A stretch of 64,000 nucleotides of DNA from NCBI GenBank assembly GCA_021818545.1, contig JAKATX010000013.1:1-64000 (forward strand). Reading direction: 5' to 3'. This document shows, one piece after another, positions 39,991 to 49,348 of the stretch. Each line of letters starts with the position of its first letter. Positions within the stretch are counted from its first letter, which is position 1. The notes beneath the pieces were generated by a model that saw only the letters and a program-made list of their open reading frames with translations, ran no database searches and was not told the DNA's origin. This DNA comes from Microcaldota archaeon (GTDB taxonomy: Archaea > Micrarchaeota > Micrarchaeia > Micrarchaeales > Micrarchaeaceae). Both the position numbers and the translations under genes were made by a program.

Positions 39991-40953
39991 TTAGGTCTTG
40001 TAGTCTCCCACAACTCGCATATCGACGCTCTTTGTGGGATAGCTGTGCACGAGTCCCGTCTTAGCCCCGTAAGCGCCGACCACACCGCTGGAGTTATAGC
40101 ATGCCAAGTTTATGCAATCTTCTATTGCAGCCCCCTCCATTAGCCCCGTAACAAACCCTGAAGCGTAAGCATCGCCTGTGCCTACCGTATTAATCGCCTT
40201 GGAATGAAATGTTCCTACCCTGTATATGCGCCCTTTATTGGCAACAAGTGAACCATTGACACCCATCGTTATTATGGCCGTACCTCTTGTCGCTTTTGCA
40301 AGAGCGATAACGTTCTTCCTTTGGTTAGCCATGCCGATGAACCTCTCGGCCTCGTAATTATTCATAATTATAAGGTCTACCTGCTTCAGCACATCGCGCA
40401 TGCCTTTTAAGCCTACATTTAACTCTGTATATCCCAGAAGCAGCGCAACTTTAATTTTCATGGCATCGCAGTGGCGCATCACCCTTGGCAGCATGCTATA
40501 ACTGGATCCCGAGAGCGGGCTTATGTACATCCACTTTGATTTGAAGTCAAGCTTCAACTCCCTCCCGTGTATAGTATTTGCCATACCACGCAGTGACAGT
40601 ATTATCATATGGCCGTTGCTTGAGACTAATATCTCGCTGAATGGCGTTTCCCCTTGTGCACGTATGATGTACTTTGTTGAAACTGCCATCCTTCTAAGCT
40701 CCTTCAGTATGAAGTCGCCGTTATAATCGTTACCTATTTTAGCTATTATGGCAGTACGCTTATTGAAGTTTGAGAAAGTAGCTGCGGCATTCGTGGCACC
40801 CCCTCCAGTAAACTCAAGCTCGTTGGTTATCTCTATTTTCCTATCCATCGGTATCTCAAGAAAATGACTATCTTTTCTGGCCCTTAGCGCACTACTCTTA
40901 GCGAATAGGAAGATGTCCTTAGTCGCCGATCCCATAGTGACTACATCAAACAT
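39991..40953 (-). CDS. PfkB-family carbohydrate or nucleoside kinase
   Basis: A ribokinase-fold protein of 320 residues. The PfkB signatures are GGGATNAAATF near residue 50 and NTVGTGDAYASGFVTGLMEG near 265, where the Asp of GTGD is the catalytic base. IIMNNYEAERFI matches the conserved N-x-x-E metal site. Family members phosphorylate ribose, adenosine, fructose 6-phosphate or similar. The specificity is not apparent, and neighbours do not help. Confidence 0.85.
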   Translation of the reverse strand: MFDVVTMGSATKDIFLFAKSSALRARKDSHFLEIPMDRKIEITNELEFTGGGATNAAATFSNFNKRTAIIAKIGNDYNGDFILKELRRMAVSTKYIIRAQGETPFSEILVSSNGHMIILSLRGMANTIHGRELKLDFKSKWMYISPLSGSSYSMLPRVMRHCDAMKIKVALLLGYTELNVGLKGMRDVLKQVDLIIMNNYEAERFIGMANQRKNVIALAKATRGTAIITMGVNGSLVANKGRIYRVGTFHSKAINTVGTGDAYASGFVTGLMEGAAIEDCINLACYNSSGVVGAYGAKTGLVHSYPTKSVDMRVVGDYKT

Positions 40954-40998
40954 AATTCGTTATTGTCGCAAAACAAATAAAAATCAGCGCATGCCATC

Positions 40999-41436
40999 CT
41001 ATTTTAGGCGTATCATTATCCCGCTTGCTTGCTCTATTGATTTTACCACGCACTTTTCCTCTGCAAAGAACTCGCAGCTTGCACAATTGAAGTTCTTGCA
41101 CCTTGGATTCATACCGTACCATTCAGTGCCCAGTTTCTTTATGGTATTTATTGCGCCCACCAGGACCCTTCCGTGATCCGTTATCGTGTACGCAGTGTGC
41201 TTTATGTTGCCATTTGATGTCTCTGATTTGTATACTAAGGACGCGTCCTTCAGCTCCTTCAAGCTTAAGCTAAGATTGCGCTGAGTTGCGCCGCGCACGG
41301 AATTGCTAATTGAATTGAAGGACAGCCCCACCCTGGAGTAATAAAGTTCTTCCAATATTGGGATAGACCACTTCTTGCCAATTATGTGCAGTAAATCCAT
41401 AGTAGGACATACTGTATAGCCTTGTCGTATCGGCAT
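40999..41436 (-). CDS. HxlR-family regulator with cysteine-rich tail
   Basis: A 145-residue winged-helix protein. CPTMDLLHIIGKKWSIPIL at the N terminus and RNLSLSLKELKDASLV match HxlR regulators, including the Cys (C11) that senses oxidants or electrophiles in several members. The last 40 residues hold four more Cys (CKNFNCASC, then C about eight residues on) that ordinary HxlR proteins lack; they could bind zinc or an iron-sulphur cluster. It sits between the PfkB gene and a membrane-bound HTH protein on the same strand. Confidence 0.82.
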   Translation of the reverse strand: MPIRQGYTVCPTMDLLHIIGKKWSIPILEELYYSRVGLSFNSISNSVRGATQRNLSLSLKELKDASLVYKSETSNGNIKHTAYTITDHGRVLVGAINTIKKLGTEWYGMNPRCKNFNCASCEFFAEEKCVVKSIEQASGIMIRLK

Positions 41437-41648
41437 ACAATTACACCTTATTTTTATCCATATGTTGTTTTATCATGCGCTTTGCATGACATAGAGTCTG
41501 CCGCGCACAGAACCTTTTAGGCACTGCACGCGTACAATCTCTGTTTTACCATACGATGAAACAGGATATTAGGATAAGTATGAAACTAGTTTCAATCATT
41601 TGATCGCTTCGCATGCAATTTGGCAACCGATTTTAGAGATAATGACAG

Positions 41649-42383
41649 TCATGGTTGCTTAACGCCGCCCGATTCGCCTTGTACGCCCTCCTTAAGTATT
41701 ACGATGTTTGTCATGCCGCGGCGGCGGCGTTCTATGATGCCTAGCCCCTCCATCCTGTCCAATAACCTGCTCACCTTGACTTTGGAGAAGCTGCTCTTTT
41801 CTACCAATTCTGCCTGGAATATCGATCCATTAGCCTGCACAACAATATTGTATAGGATATGCTCTTCGGATTTTAGCCGCGGCATAGGGCCTCTTGCTTT
41901 AACTGTGGGAACCTTCCTGCCGGAATTGCTGGGATTTCCCTGAGAGAGTAACTGCAGCTTCTTTCCTGCGGATATGTAGTATGCAAAAGCTGCATCCAAT
42001 GCGCCTGCGAATGCCAATGCAAAGCCCACCAAGAAGCCACCGCCATCGAGCAGGCTTATTATTGAGAATATGAGGACGATTATTGATAGCAACTGTATCC
42101 TGTCTAGCGTACGCATGCTGATGAAAAGTGATGATAATATTAGGGATATGCCACTAACTACACCTATTATACCATTGTAGATATCTGGAGCGCCCACCAG
42201 TTTGACTGCTAATGCACCATTAGATAATGCAAGCGCCGAGGGAAGGCCCATGATGCTTAGGATGCCGCCAATTAATATGAATGCGCCGCCGACCAGAACG
42301 AATCTGGATGTTGTTGTAAGCTTTGCAATCCTGATTATAACACCAATATGAGTTGCAAGTGTATGCAATAATTGCAACTGCAA
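41649..42383 (-). CDS. Membrane protein with C-terminal winged helix
   Basis: A 244-residue protein: four hydrophobic segments between about residues 29 and 138, then a winged helix at 165-235 (HILYNIVVQANGSIFQAELV, then KVSRLLDRMEGLGIIERR). The second part is like MarR/IclR-type DNA-binding domains found at the C terminus of archaeal membrane-bound regulators. It could sense a membrane signal and bind DNA directly, but no target is evident. It ends 14 bp short of hemB's stop on the other side, on the same strand as the heme operon. Confidence 0.65.
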   Translation of the reverse strand: MQLQLLHTLATHIGVIIRIAKLTTTSRFVLVGGAFILIGGILSIMGLPSALALSNGALAVKLVGAPDIYNGIIGVVSGISLILSSLFISMRTLDRIQLLSIIVLIFSIISLLDGGGFLVGFALAFAGALDAAFAYYISAGKKLQLLSQGNPSNSGRKVPTVKARGPMPRLKSEEHILYNIVVQANGSIFQAELVEKSSFSKVKVSRLLDRMEGLGIIERRRRGMTNIVILKEGVQGESGGVKQP

Positions 42384-42397
42384 TGTATAAATTAGTT

Positions 42398-43387
42398 TTA
42401 CCTCTGGTCGATGAATGTGCGGGCAGCTTCTGCTGCATGGTATGTTATTATTATGTCTGCGCCTGCCCGCTTTATTGACAGCAGCAACTCCTGCATTGCT
42501 TCATTCTCGTTCACAAACCCCATGCTACCTGCCGCCTTTAACATGGAATACTCCCCGCTTACGCTATAGGCAGCTAGCGGGACATCAAATCGACGCCTGG
42601 CTTCTGATATCACATCGAGATAGGCAAGAGCCGGCTTTACCATTATTATGTCTGCGCCTTCCTGAATGTCCAGTGCTATTTCTCTCATCGCCTCACGCCT
42701 GTTTGGAGGACTCATTTGGTATCCTTTGCGATCGCCGAACGATGGTGCCGATCCAGCTGCATACCTGAATGGACCATAGAATGATGATGCATATTTTGCA
42801 GAATAACCCATTATCGCGGTGTGCTCATTTCCTGATGTGTCTAACATTTCCCTTATTGCGCGTACTTGATGATCCATCATCGCGCTTGGGGCAACTATGT
42901 CCGCTCCGGCCTGTGCATATGCAACAGCGGCCTTGCTAAGGAGCGGTAGGGTGCTGTCATTGTCTACTGCCCCATCTTTTATCATGCCGCAGTGGCCGTG
43001 ACTGGTGTATTCGCACAGGCAGACATCGGCTATTATGGCTGTTGAGCTAACCGAATCCCTTATTGCACTTATTGCCTTTGGTACTACGCCTTCACTGTCA
43101 TAGGCGCCTGAACCTGTTTCGTCCTTGACTGCAGGTATGCCAAAAAGTAGTATGGCTTCTATGCCCACATCTGCTAGCCATGCAACGTAATCACCTACGG
43201 TATCCACGGAGTACCTGTTTATTCCTGGCATCGACGTTATTGGTTCCACTATGCCATGTCCAGGGCGTACGAATATTGGAGCTACCAGCTGCCCGGGATT
43301 TACGAGTGTCTCGCGGACCAGTTTCCTTATGCGCGGGTATGACCTTAGCCTCCTAGGTCTTTGCTTATCCAAAGTTTCTGCGTTCAT
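42398..43387 (-). CDS. hemB: Porphobilinogen synthase
   Basis: Condenses two 5-aminolevulinate molecules. In the 329-residue protein the Schiff-base lysine is K251 in IIMVKPALAY, and K198 lies in GYSAKYASSFYGPFR. The Cys triad C123, C125 and C133 (DVCLCEYTSHGHC) indicates a zinc-dependent enzyme. It is the last gene of the heme operon, 18 bp after hemL. Confidence 0.95.
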   Translation of the reverse strand: MNAETLDKQRPRRLRSYPRIRKLVRETLVNPGQLVAPIFVRPGHGIVEPITSMPGINRYSVDTVGDYVAWLADVGIEAILLFGIPAVKDETGSGAYDSEGVVPKAISAIRDSVSSTAIIADVCLCEYTSHGHCGMIKDGAVDNDSTLPLLSKAAVAYAQAGADIVAPSAMMDHQVRAIREMLDTSGNEHTAIMGYSAKYASSFYGPFRYAAGSAPSFGDRKGYQMSPPNRREAMREIALDIQEGADIIMVKPALAYLDVISEARRRFDVPLAAYSVSGEYSMLKAAGSMGFVNENEAMQELLLSIKRAGADIIITYHAAEAARTFIDQR

Positions 43388-43405
43388 GTTATCTCCAATG
43401 GTGCG

Positions 43406-44719
43406 TTAAGCGTGATGTCGCTGCATGGAAGCGGCGTGGCATACGCGCATAGCATCGTATGCATGTTCTATGCTTGCGTCTATATCAGCCATGTGATGGG
43501 ATGTAGAAACGAAAAATGACTCGAATTGCGATGGGGGCAGGTACGTGCCATTGGCCAACATGCGCCAGAAGAAATCTTTGAATGATGACGTATCGGATAT
43601 CTTTGAGGTGGCGAAATCGCTGACTTCGTAGCGGTTGAAGAATACGCTCATCATTGAGCCAACCCTGTTAGTCGCGACAGGAACTTCGCTGTCCTCAGCC
43701 GCATCGCGCAAACCGCTCTCAAGCCTTGACGCTAGCCGTTCAAGGAGCACGTATGTATTGGGATGAAGCGATGATAGCGTTGCTACGCCGCCAGCCATAG
43801 CTGCTGGATTGCCCGCAAGCGTGCCTGCCTGATAAACCGGTCCTGACGGCGCTACCATATCCATTATTTCCCTAGAACCACCATAAGCGCCAACTGGGAA
43901 GCCGCCGCCGATTATTTTGCCTAGGCACGTAATGTCTGGTTTTATGTGGTAAAGCTTCTGGGCCCCGCCCATTGACACTCTGAAACCAGTTATTACCTCA
44001 TCGAATACCAATATCGAACCATTATTGGTGCACAGCCTCCTTATGGAATCTAGAAAGCCCCGTGACGGCGGCACTACCCCCATGTTTCCTGCAACAGGTT
44101 CGACTATCACTGCAGCTATGTCTTTGCCATGTTTTGCAAATGCAGATTCAAGCGCATGGACATCGTTGTACGGTATTGATATCATCTCGCTGGCAAAAGA
44201 GGCAGGAACACCTGGCGAAGAAGCTATGCCAAGCGTTGCAAGACCAGAACCGGATCCTGATAAGAACGAATCCGCATGCCCATGGTAACAACCTTCGAAT
44301 TTTATTACTTTTGAACGCTTTGTATAAGCCCTTGCTAGCCTTATGGCCGACATCGTGGCTTCGGTGCCGGAGTTTACGAACCTTATCTTATCTATGGATC
44401 TTATGCAGCTGCATATCATGCTTGCCAATTTTACCTCAGATTCTGTAGGCGCACCGAAGCTTGAGCCGTCCTTCACTGCTTTATAAACGCTCCTGGTCAC
44501 AACATTTCTGGCATGCCCGAGTATCAAAGCGCCCCAAGAGCAAACATAGTCTGTAAAACGGTTGCCATCCGCATCCCATATGTGCTGGCCCTTTCCCTTT
44601 GCGATGAACAGTGGGGAACCGCCCACGGGGCCGAACGCCCTTACTGGACTGCTCACACCACCAGGCATTACCTTGTTTGCACTCGCGTATAGCCGTTTAG
44701 ACTTATTATAGCCGTTCAT
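43406..44719 (-). CDS. hemL: Glutamate-1-semialdehyde 2,1-aminomutase
   Basis: A PLP enzyme of 437 residues making 5-aminolevulinate from glutamate 1-semialdehyde. Family marks are VMPGGVSSPVRAF at the N terminus, SGTEATMSAIRLAR, FEGCYHGHAD, and the PLP-lysine segment CLGKIIGGGFPVGAYGG. It acts right after the HemA product and needs no cofactor input. It overlaps the radical SAM gene by 4 bp and precedes hemB. Confidence 0.94.
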   Translation of the reverse strand: MNGYNKSKRLYASANKVMPGGVSSPVRAFGPVGGSPLFIAKGKGQHIWDADGNRFTDYVCSWGALILGHARNVVTRSVYKAVKDGSSFGAPTESEVKLASMICSCIRSIDKIRFVNSGTEATMSAIRLARAYTKRSKVIKFEGCYHGHADSFLSGSGSGLATLGIASSPGVPASFASEMISIPYNDVHALESAFAKHGKDIAAVIVEPVAGNMGVVPPSRGFLDSIRRLCTNNGSILVFDEVITGFRVSMGGAQKLYHIKPDITCLGKIIGGGFPVGAYGGSREIMDMVAPSGPVYQAGTLAGNPAAMAGGVATLSSLHPNTYVLLERLASRLESGLRDAAEDSEVPVATNRVGSMMSVFFNRYEVSDFATSKISDTSSFKDFFWRMLANGTYLPPSQFESFFVSTSHHMADIDASIEHAYDAMRVCHAASMQRHHA

Positions 44720-45873
44720 TTATCATCACATTGCTGTCCGTATAGGGAGTGCAGGTCGCTATATGCGTAGGCACAAGCGGTATCGGAGCCCAATGGATCG
44801 GAGGATGAAGCGAATGATCTTGCCCTACTTCCACCGCACGTCTGTTTATACACACATGCACCACAAGACCCATTTATGGACCTGTTCCTTATTCCTTTCA
44901 ACGTTTCATTCTCCCTGTAAACTTCAACGATGTTGCCTGACCTTGAATCGCCCAGTTTTAACGGAAGGAAGCCTCCTGGATATATGGATCCGTCGTGAGC
45001 CACGAAAAGGATGCCATCGCCGTCCAGTGTGCCCATGCTGGCTATTGAGGACGGCCAATGAGCCCTATAGCCCAGTGCAGACAGTTCATCGCGCAGGCCA
45101 GTATAAACATCATCGTGGTACATCCCGGCAGACCTTCGCATCGCAGCTACGCGCCTTATGAATGGTGCTTCTACGGTCCGCACTGTCATACCGCACATCG
45201 AAGAATCGTACAGGAAGTTGCACACGCCCTCGCTCTCCTGTGGGGTTATCTCCTCGACCTCCGAACCACGGCCAACTTTTATTAGGAAGAACACCTCCCA
45301 CGTCTTTACGCCCATTGATTTTATTAGGTGGAATATGCTTGCCATCTCGCGGATGTTGCTCTTCATTACCGTGGTGTTGACCTGTATTGCAAGCCCTATT
45401 GCGTTTGCTTCCCTTATTACCCGCATCGTATTATCGAACGTTCCTGCCACGTTACGAATCCTGTCGTGAGTTTCACTGCATGCACCATCCAGGCTCACTG
45501 ATATCGATGTTGCACCTGCGTCGCGAAGTCTTGTTAGCTTTTCTGAGTCCAGCGATGGTGAAACCGCGGGCGACACGGCGAATTTCACACCCTTATCCAT
45601 GGCATGGCCCATTAGCTGGAATATGTCGCTGCGGACCATTGGGTCTCCGCCGGTCAGTATTAGAACCGGAGCGGGGGTGCCGAATCCTGCCACAGAGTCT
45701 ATTAGCGCATAGCCTTCCTGCGTGTTCAGCTCCCCGGGCAATGGGTCATGTATAGCAGAAGCCCTGCAGTGCTTGCATGCCAGCGGGCATGCTTTCGTAG
45801 TCTCCCAAAATACCAATACAGGCTTATTGGCAAAACGCGGCGCGTTGTTGGTGTGTTCTGTTCTTTGCATCAT
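44716..45873 (-). CDS. Radical SAM/SPASM protein within the heme operon
   Basis: A 385-residue radical SAM enzyme. The 4Fe-4S cysteines are C29, C33 and C36 in ACPLACKHC. LTGGDPMVRSD is the SAM-binding GGE-like strand, and the C terminus carries a SPASM-like set (CGACVYKQTC, then a further Cys) for auxiliary clusters. The overall form is like AhbD-type heme synthases and the related TIGR04053-like group. It overlaps hemL by 4 bp and follows hemG by 4 bp, so it belongs to the heme pathway. No coproporphyrinogen oxidase (HemF/HemN/HemZ) is in the operon, and this protein is the obvious candidate for the missing propionate decarboxylation. The exact substrate is inference. Confidence 0.7.
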   Translation of the reverse strand: MMQRTEHTNNAPRFANKPVLVFWETTKACPLACKHCRASAIHDPLPGELNTQEGYALIDSVAGFGTPAPVLILTGGDPMVRSDIFQLMGHAMDKGVKFAVSPAVSPSLDSEKLTRLRDAGATSISVSLDGACSETHDRIRNVAGTFDNTMRVIREANAIGLAIQVNTTVMKSNIREMASIFHLIKSMGVKTWEVFFLIKVGRGSEVEEITPQESEGVCNFLYDSSMCGMTVRTVEAPFIRRVAAMRRSAGMYHDDVYTGLRDELSALGYRAHWPSSIASMGTLDGDGILFVAHDGSIYPGGFLPLKLGDSRSGNIVEVYRENETLKGIRNRSINGSCGACVYKQTCGGSRARSFASSSDPLGSDTACAYAYSDLHSLYGQQCDDK

Positions 45874-45877
45874 GAAA

Positions 45878-47326
45878 TCACGCTGACTTACAAATATAAT
45901 CTACAACATCCGCAGCGGCTTTGGATGCATTAGACACGCAGTTTGGCACGCCTACGCCATTTATCCATGCACCTGTAACGAAGATACCTTTGTGTCCCTT
46001 CAGCTTGGACATTATGTAGTCTACGCGTTGGGAATGGCCTATTGTGTATTGCGGCATGCCCATGGGCCACTTATGCACTCTTGACATTATGGGCTTGCCT
46101 ATTATGCCAATTAGGGTGCACAGTGAATCGTTTGCCATCTCTATTATTGCTTGGTCATCCATAGTCACAGTGTCGTTATAGTATGCGTCATTGAAATAGC
46201 ATCGCGCAAGAAGTGTACGCGAAGGCGCACGTGATGACCATTTGAGCGAGCTCCATGTTATTGCGCCAAGGCGCATTCCCTCTATCTTTGGTACTAGTAC
46301 TCCAGAGCCCTTAGGGTACGATATTATGTCTGAATTTTTATAAGCAAGCGACACTGTTACTACTGTCCTGTATTGTATAGAATTGAGAATCTTTGCCAAA
46401 CGCTCATCTGAGCCGGATATCATTTTGGCTGATGAATAAGCAGGAGTAGCCATGATGACTACGTCGGCGCTCATCGTCTCACCATTGAACATATTTATGA
46501 GATGCTTGCCATTGTGCGCACCCATGGGCACCACACTATTTACGCCCCTATGCGTAAGTATGTTGACAGAGCCCAGCGCCTTGACTAAGGCGTTTGGAAG
46601 GTCGCCCATCCCACCATCTAATGACATTAACGGCGGGCGGCGATGCGAATTGGAAACGGTGCCCGCAGTACGATTACTATGCTTCTTACCACTTAGTAGG
46701 ATGCTGCGGAAATTGTCCTCAAATTCGGCCAGGTATGGGAAGGCGCACCTTATACTTGTATGTTCGGGATTGCCAGCATGGATGCCAGAAAGCAGCGGCT
46801 CCGCAAGCCTTTCGTATACTTCCTTGCCGAATCTGCGCTTGACAAAACTTGCAACGGATTCGTCGGCAATCGAGCCACGAGGCAAGAGCACTTCCAATGC
46901 AGCACGGCTTTTGCCTACTGGCGTCAATAAATCACTAAGAACCATGGACATTATTGAATTTGGCAGCATCATTGCGAGCCCATCGGGCAGGTTCCGCATT
47001 TGCTTGCCAATTAGTACGCTGGCCTTGCTTGCAGACAGTTCCGGGGCCACAAGATGCTTGTCTATGCCGAGATCCTTGCACAATTCCATGAAAATTTCGT
47101 TAGATGTAGCTACTGAATCAGGACCTTTCTCCACCATGAAATCGCCGGCTATCTCTGTAGAGATCTTGCCCCCGATGCGATGACCCTGTTCTAAGATGGT
47201 GATATTAACTGTTGGATGACCGCAATGCGCGGCCAAGTACTTTTTTATGAAGTAGGCTGATGATAGGCCAGATATGCCACCGCCGATTATTACTACTTCC
47301 TTTGACACCAAATCAACACCCTCCAT
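45878..47326 (-). CDS. hemY: Protoporphyrinogen/coproporphyrinogen oxidase, FAD-dependent
   Basis: A 482-residue flavoprotein of the PPO family. The FAD loop is IIGGGISGLSSAYF, followed by RIGGKISTE and the VEKGPDSVATSNE stretch characteristic of HemY/CgoX. The C-terminal FVTGAWINGVGVPNCV is the second FAD-binding segment. The enzyme removes six electrons from protoporphyrinogen IX, or from coproporphyrinogen III in the Gram-positive type. Sequence alone does not decide which, and that matters for the pathway. The start overlaps hemA by 14 bp. Confidence 0.88.
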   Translation of the reverse strand: MEGVDLVSKEVVIIGGGISGLSSAYFIKKYLAAHCGHPTVNITILEQGHRIGGKISTEIAGDFMVEKGPDSVATSNEIFMELCKDLGIDKHLVAPELSASKASVLIGKQMRNLPDGLAMMLPNSIMSMVLSDLLTPVGKSRAALEVLLPRGSIADESVASFVKRRFGKEVYERLAEPLLSGIHAGNPEHTSIRCAFPYLAEFEDNFRSILLSGKKHSNRTAGTVSNSHRRPPLMSLDGGMGDLPNALVKALGSVNILTHRGVNSVVPMGAHNGKHLINMFNGETMSADVVIMATPAYSSAKMISGSDERLAKILNSIQYRTVVTVSLAYKNSDIISYPKGSGVLVPKIEGMRLGAITWSSLKWSSRAPSRTLLARCYFNDAYYNDTVTMDDQAIIEMANDSLCTLIGIIGKPIMSRVHKWPMGMPQYTIGHSQRVDYIMSKLKGHKGIFVTGAWINGVGVPNCVSNASKAAADVVDYICKSA

Positions 47327-48497
47327 CCTCGCCGAATATCTCCCTTAGGGTTTCTATCTTTGTAACGTCGCCTTCCTTTATTATCCTCTTGATGTTCTGT
47401 ACAGGGCTGCTAAGTATTGCGTTTGATATCGACTTCGCCATCATGTCAACCGTGGCCCTGTGCTCATGACCTATGAGCTTTAACGCCTTGCCGCACTGCG
47501 CCGTGCCTGCTACTTCGGCTTTTTTGTACAACGATGCTATTATTTCGTCTGCCTCCATCGAGTTGAGGTGCCTGACCATGGCGTCAGAGGAACTGCTTAT
47601 TATCCGCGATGCTATCCTATTATCTTCAGAGCTAAGCTTTGCGTTAATATGAGCGTAGTTCTTGATGCCCATCAAGTCGATGTATGTAGAATTGCCATTG
47701 GAGCTTACGTTCCTCGGGTTGCCGAGGTCTATTATAAGAAGCGGCTTTCCTGCGGAAGTTATCTTAAATATTGGTTCCGGAGACGACACTGCGGTTATTA
47801 TGGCATCGAAATTAGATGGGTTGAAATCCGCCAGATTGACTGTGTCTGTGCCATGTCCATTGGACAGCGCGTTCAACTTAGCAGCGCTCCTACCACATAA
47901 TGTTATACGCAGACCCGCATCTGAAAGCTCCTTCAGCACACGGCTGGCCATATGGCCTGTACCAACTATGCACACGCTGCCTATGCCTTTTGTATGCATT
48001 ATTATCCCTGAAGCAGCCTTTGGTATTGAGAATGCACTTGTTGACAACGACGTGCTCGTGCGCACCTTCTTTGCAGCAGATAGCGCTTTCATGAAGACGT
48101 AGTTGAGCATCTTTGACGCAGTGCCTGATGCCTGCGCCTCGGCTAGCGAATCCTTGACCTGCTTCTGGATCTCCTGCTCCCCTAGTATCATTGACTCTAG
48201 GCCTGCGCACACGCGCATTAGGTGCGTTATGGAGTCTTGGCCTTCCAATAGGTATGCGCTGGTGGTTTGCATGTCAGAGGCGATTGATGCGAGGCAGAGC
48301 TTTGCGTTTTGGATTTCTGATACTGCGACGTATATCTCCATGCGATTGCATGTTTTCAGTATAACATACTCGTGTATGCCAGATTCCTCAATCTTTTGCG
48401 CAAAGAACGCCTTATCGTGGGACGCCCACTTGCCAAGATGCGTCAGGTCCATCGTCTTGTAAGTCGCGTGTAAGCTAATTATGTACATGGAGATCAT
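47313..48497 (-). CDS. hemA: Glutamyl-tRNA reductase
   Basis: First committed step of heme synthesis: NADPH-dependent reduction of glutamyl-tRNA. The catalytic Cys is C50 in LKTCNRMEIYV; GEQEIQKQVKDSLAEA and the Rossmann motif IVGTGHMASRV follow. The start is the ATG at 48497, which overlaps the hemD stop as ATGA; longer frames to 48524 run into hemD. Length of about 394 residues is standard. Downstream it overlaps hemY. Confidence 0.94.
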   Translation of the reverse strand: MISMYIISLHATYKTMDLTHLGKWASHDKAFFAQKIEESGIHEYVILKTCNRMEIYVAVSEIQNAKLCLASIASDMQTTSAYLLEGQDSITHLMRVCAGLESMILGEQEIQKQVKDSLAEAQASGTASKMLNYVFMKALSAAKKVRTSTSLSTSAFSIPKAASGIIMHTKGIGSVCIVGTGHMASRVLKELSDAGLRITLCGRSAAKLNALSNGHGTDTVNLADFNPSNFDAIITAVSSPEPIFKITSAGKPLLIIDLGNPRNVSSNGNSTYIDLMGIKNYAHINAKLSSEDNRIASRIISSSSDAMVRHLNSMEADEIIASLYKKAEVAGTAQCGKALKLIGHEHRATVDMMAKSISNAILSSPVQNIKRIIKEGDVTKIETLREIFGEDGGC

Positions 48498-49348
48498 TTT
48501 GAAGTGGGATTCGCTATATCGCAATGCGAATCCGATATAGTTGGGCGATCCGCGCCTAGCCTTGCATCAAGAGCTATCACCAGGTCATCGAAAGTGCACT
48601 TGTCAGGCACAACTTCAGCAGCCATACCCATAGATGCCATGGCGCGGGCAGTGGAGTCACCTATCGCAGCAAGAAGCACTCCGGACAGGAGTGATGCCTG
48701 CCTCTGGCTGAACGGCGTTATTCCGAGCATTTCCATCATGCCCTCCGCTTCCAGACCGCTGCCGAATATTATTGCATCTATGGATCTTGAAGAAAGTGCT
48801 CCGTAGAATGCGCGTGAGGCTGCAGCATCCATCATGGTTCTTGTTTCATAAGTGCCTATTTCTATGACATCAGAGGCCCCTGCGGATAGAAGGGCGGTGG
48901 CCATGCTATTCTTTGCTGATGCGTTACGTATGACAACGATGCGCTTGCCGTTAATCGCCGAATGCTCCAGTGAATCCACAATTCCTGCATAACCTGGCCG
49001 TGCCGCGATGATGGATGGCTTGATGCCGTTGGATTCTAGGAATTCAGATGTCTTCTTGCCTACTGATATTACAGGAACTGACTTTAACTGCTCCACTATG
49101 TCCAAGCCGGAAGCAGCAGCAACAAGATATGTAAAAGCATTGCGGCTGAGAAATGCTACGTAATCAACAGCGCCTGAAGACAGATCATTGTATAGCTTCG
49201 CCACTGCTTCTCTGCACTCCGACATGCGCATGAATATAGTAGGGATGTAGTATGGGCGTCCGCCCATCCTAACTATTGCCGAAATCACGCCATGTGCCGA
49301 ATCTTCAGGCATTGCAACTGCGATAGTCTTGCCACTCATCATAATCAT
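48494..49348 (-). CDS. hemD: Uroporphyrinogen-III synthase
   Basis: A 284-residue protein from the ATG at 49348, which forms an ATGA overlap with the hemC stop. HemD sequences are poorly conserved, but the two-domain repeat is visible (FLSRNAFTYL around 80-90 and an equivalent IDAIIFGSGLEAEGMM region), and operon position between hemC and hemA is decisive. It closes and inverts ring D of hydroxymethylbilane. Confidence 0.82.
   Translation of the reverse strand: MIMMSGKTIAVAMPEDSAHGVISAIVRMGGRPYYIPTIFMRMSECREAVAKLYNDLSSGAVDYVAFLSRNAFTYLVAAASGLDIVEQLKSVPVISVGKKTSEFLESNGIKPSIIAARPGYAGIVDSLEHSAINGKRIVVIRNASAKNSMATALLSAGASDVIEIGTYETRTMMDAAASRAFYGALSSRSIDAIIFGSGLEAEGMMEMLGITPFSQRQASLLSGVLLAAIGDSTARAMASMGMAAEVVPDKCTFDDLVIALDARLGADRPTISDSHCDIANPTSK

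Noticed and set aside
44716-45873. Radical SAM protein as a peptide (sactipeptide) maturase
   Set aside because: SPASM proteins often are, but no precursor peptide gene is nearby and the gene is embedded in the heme operon with overlaps on both sides.
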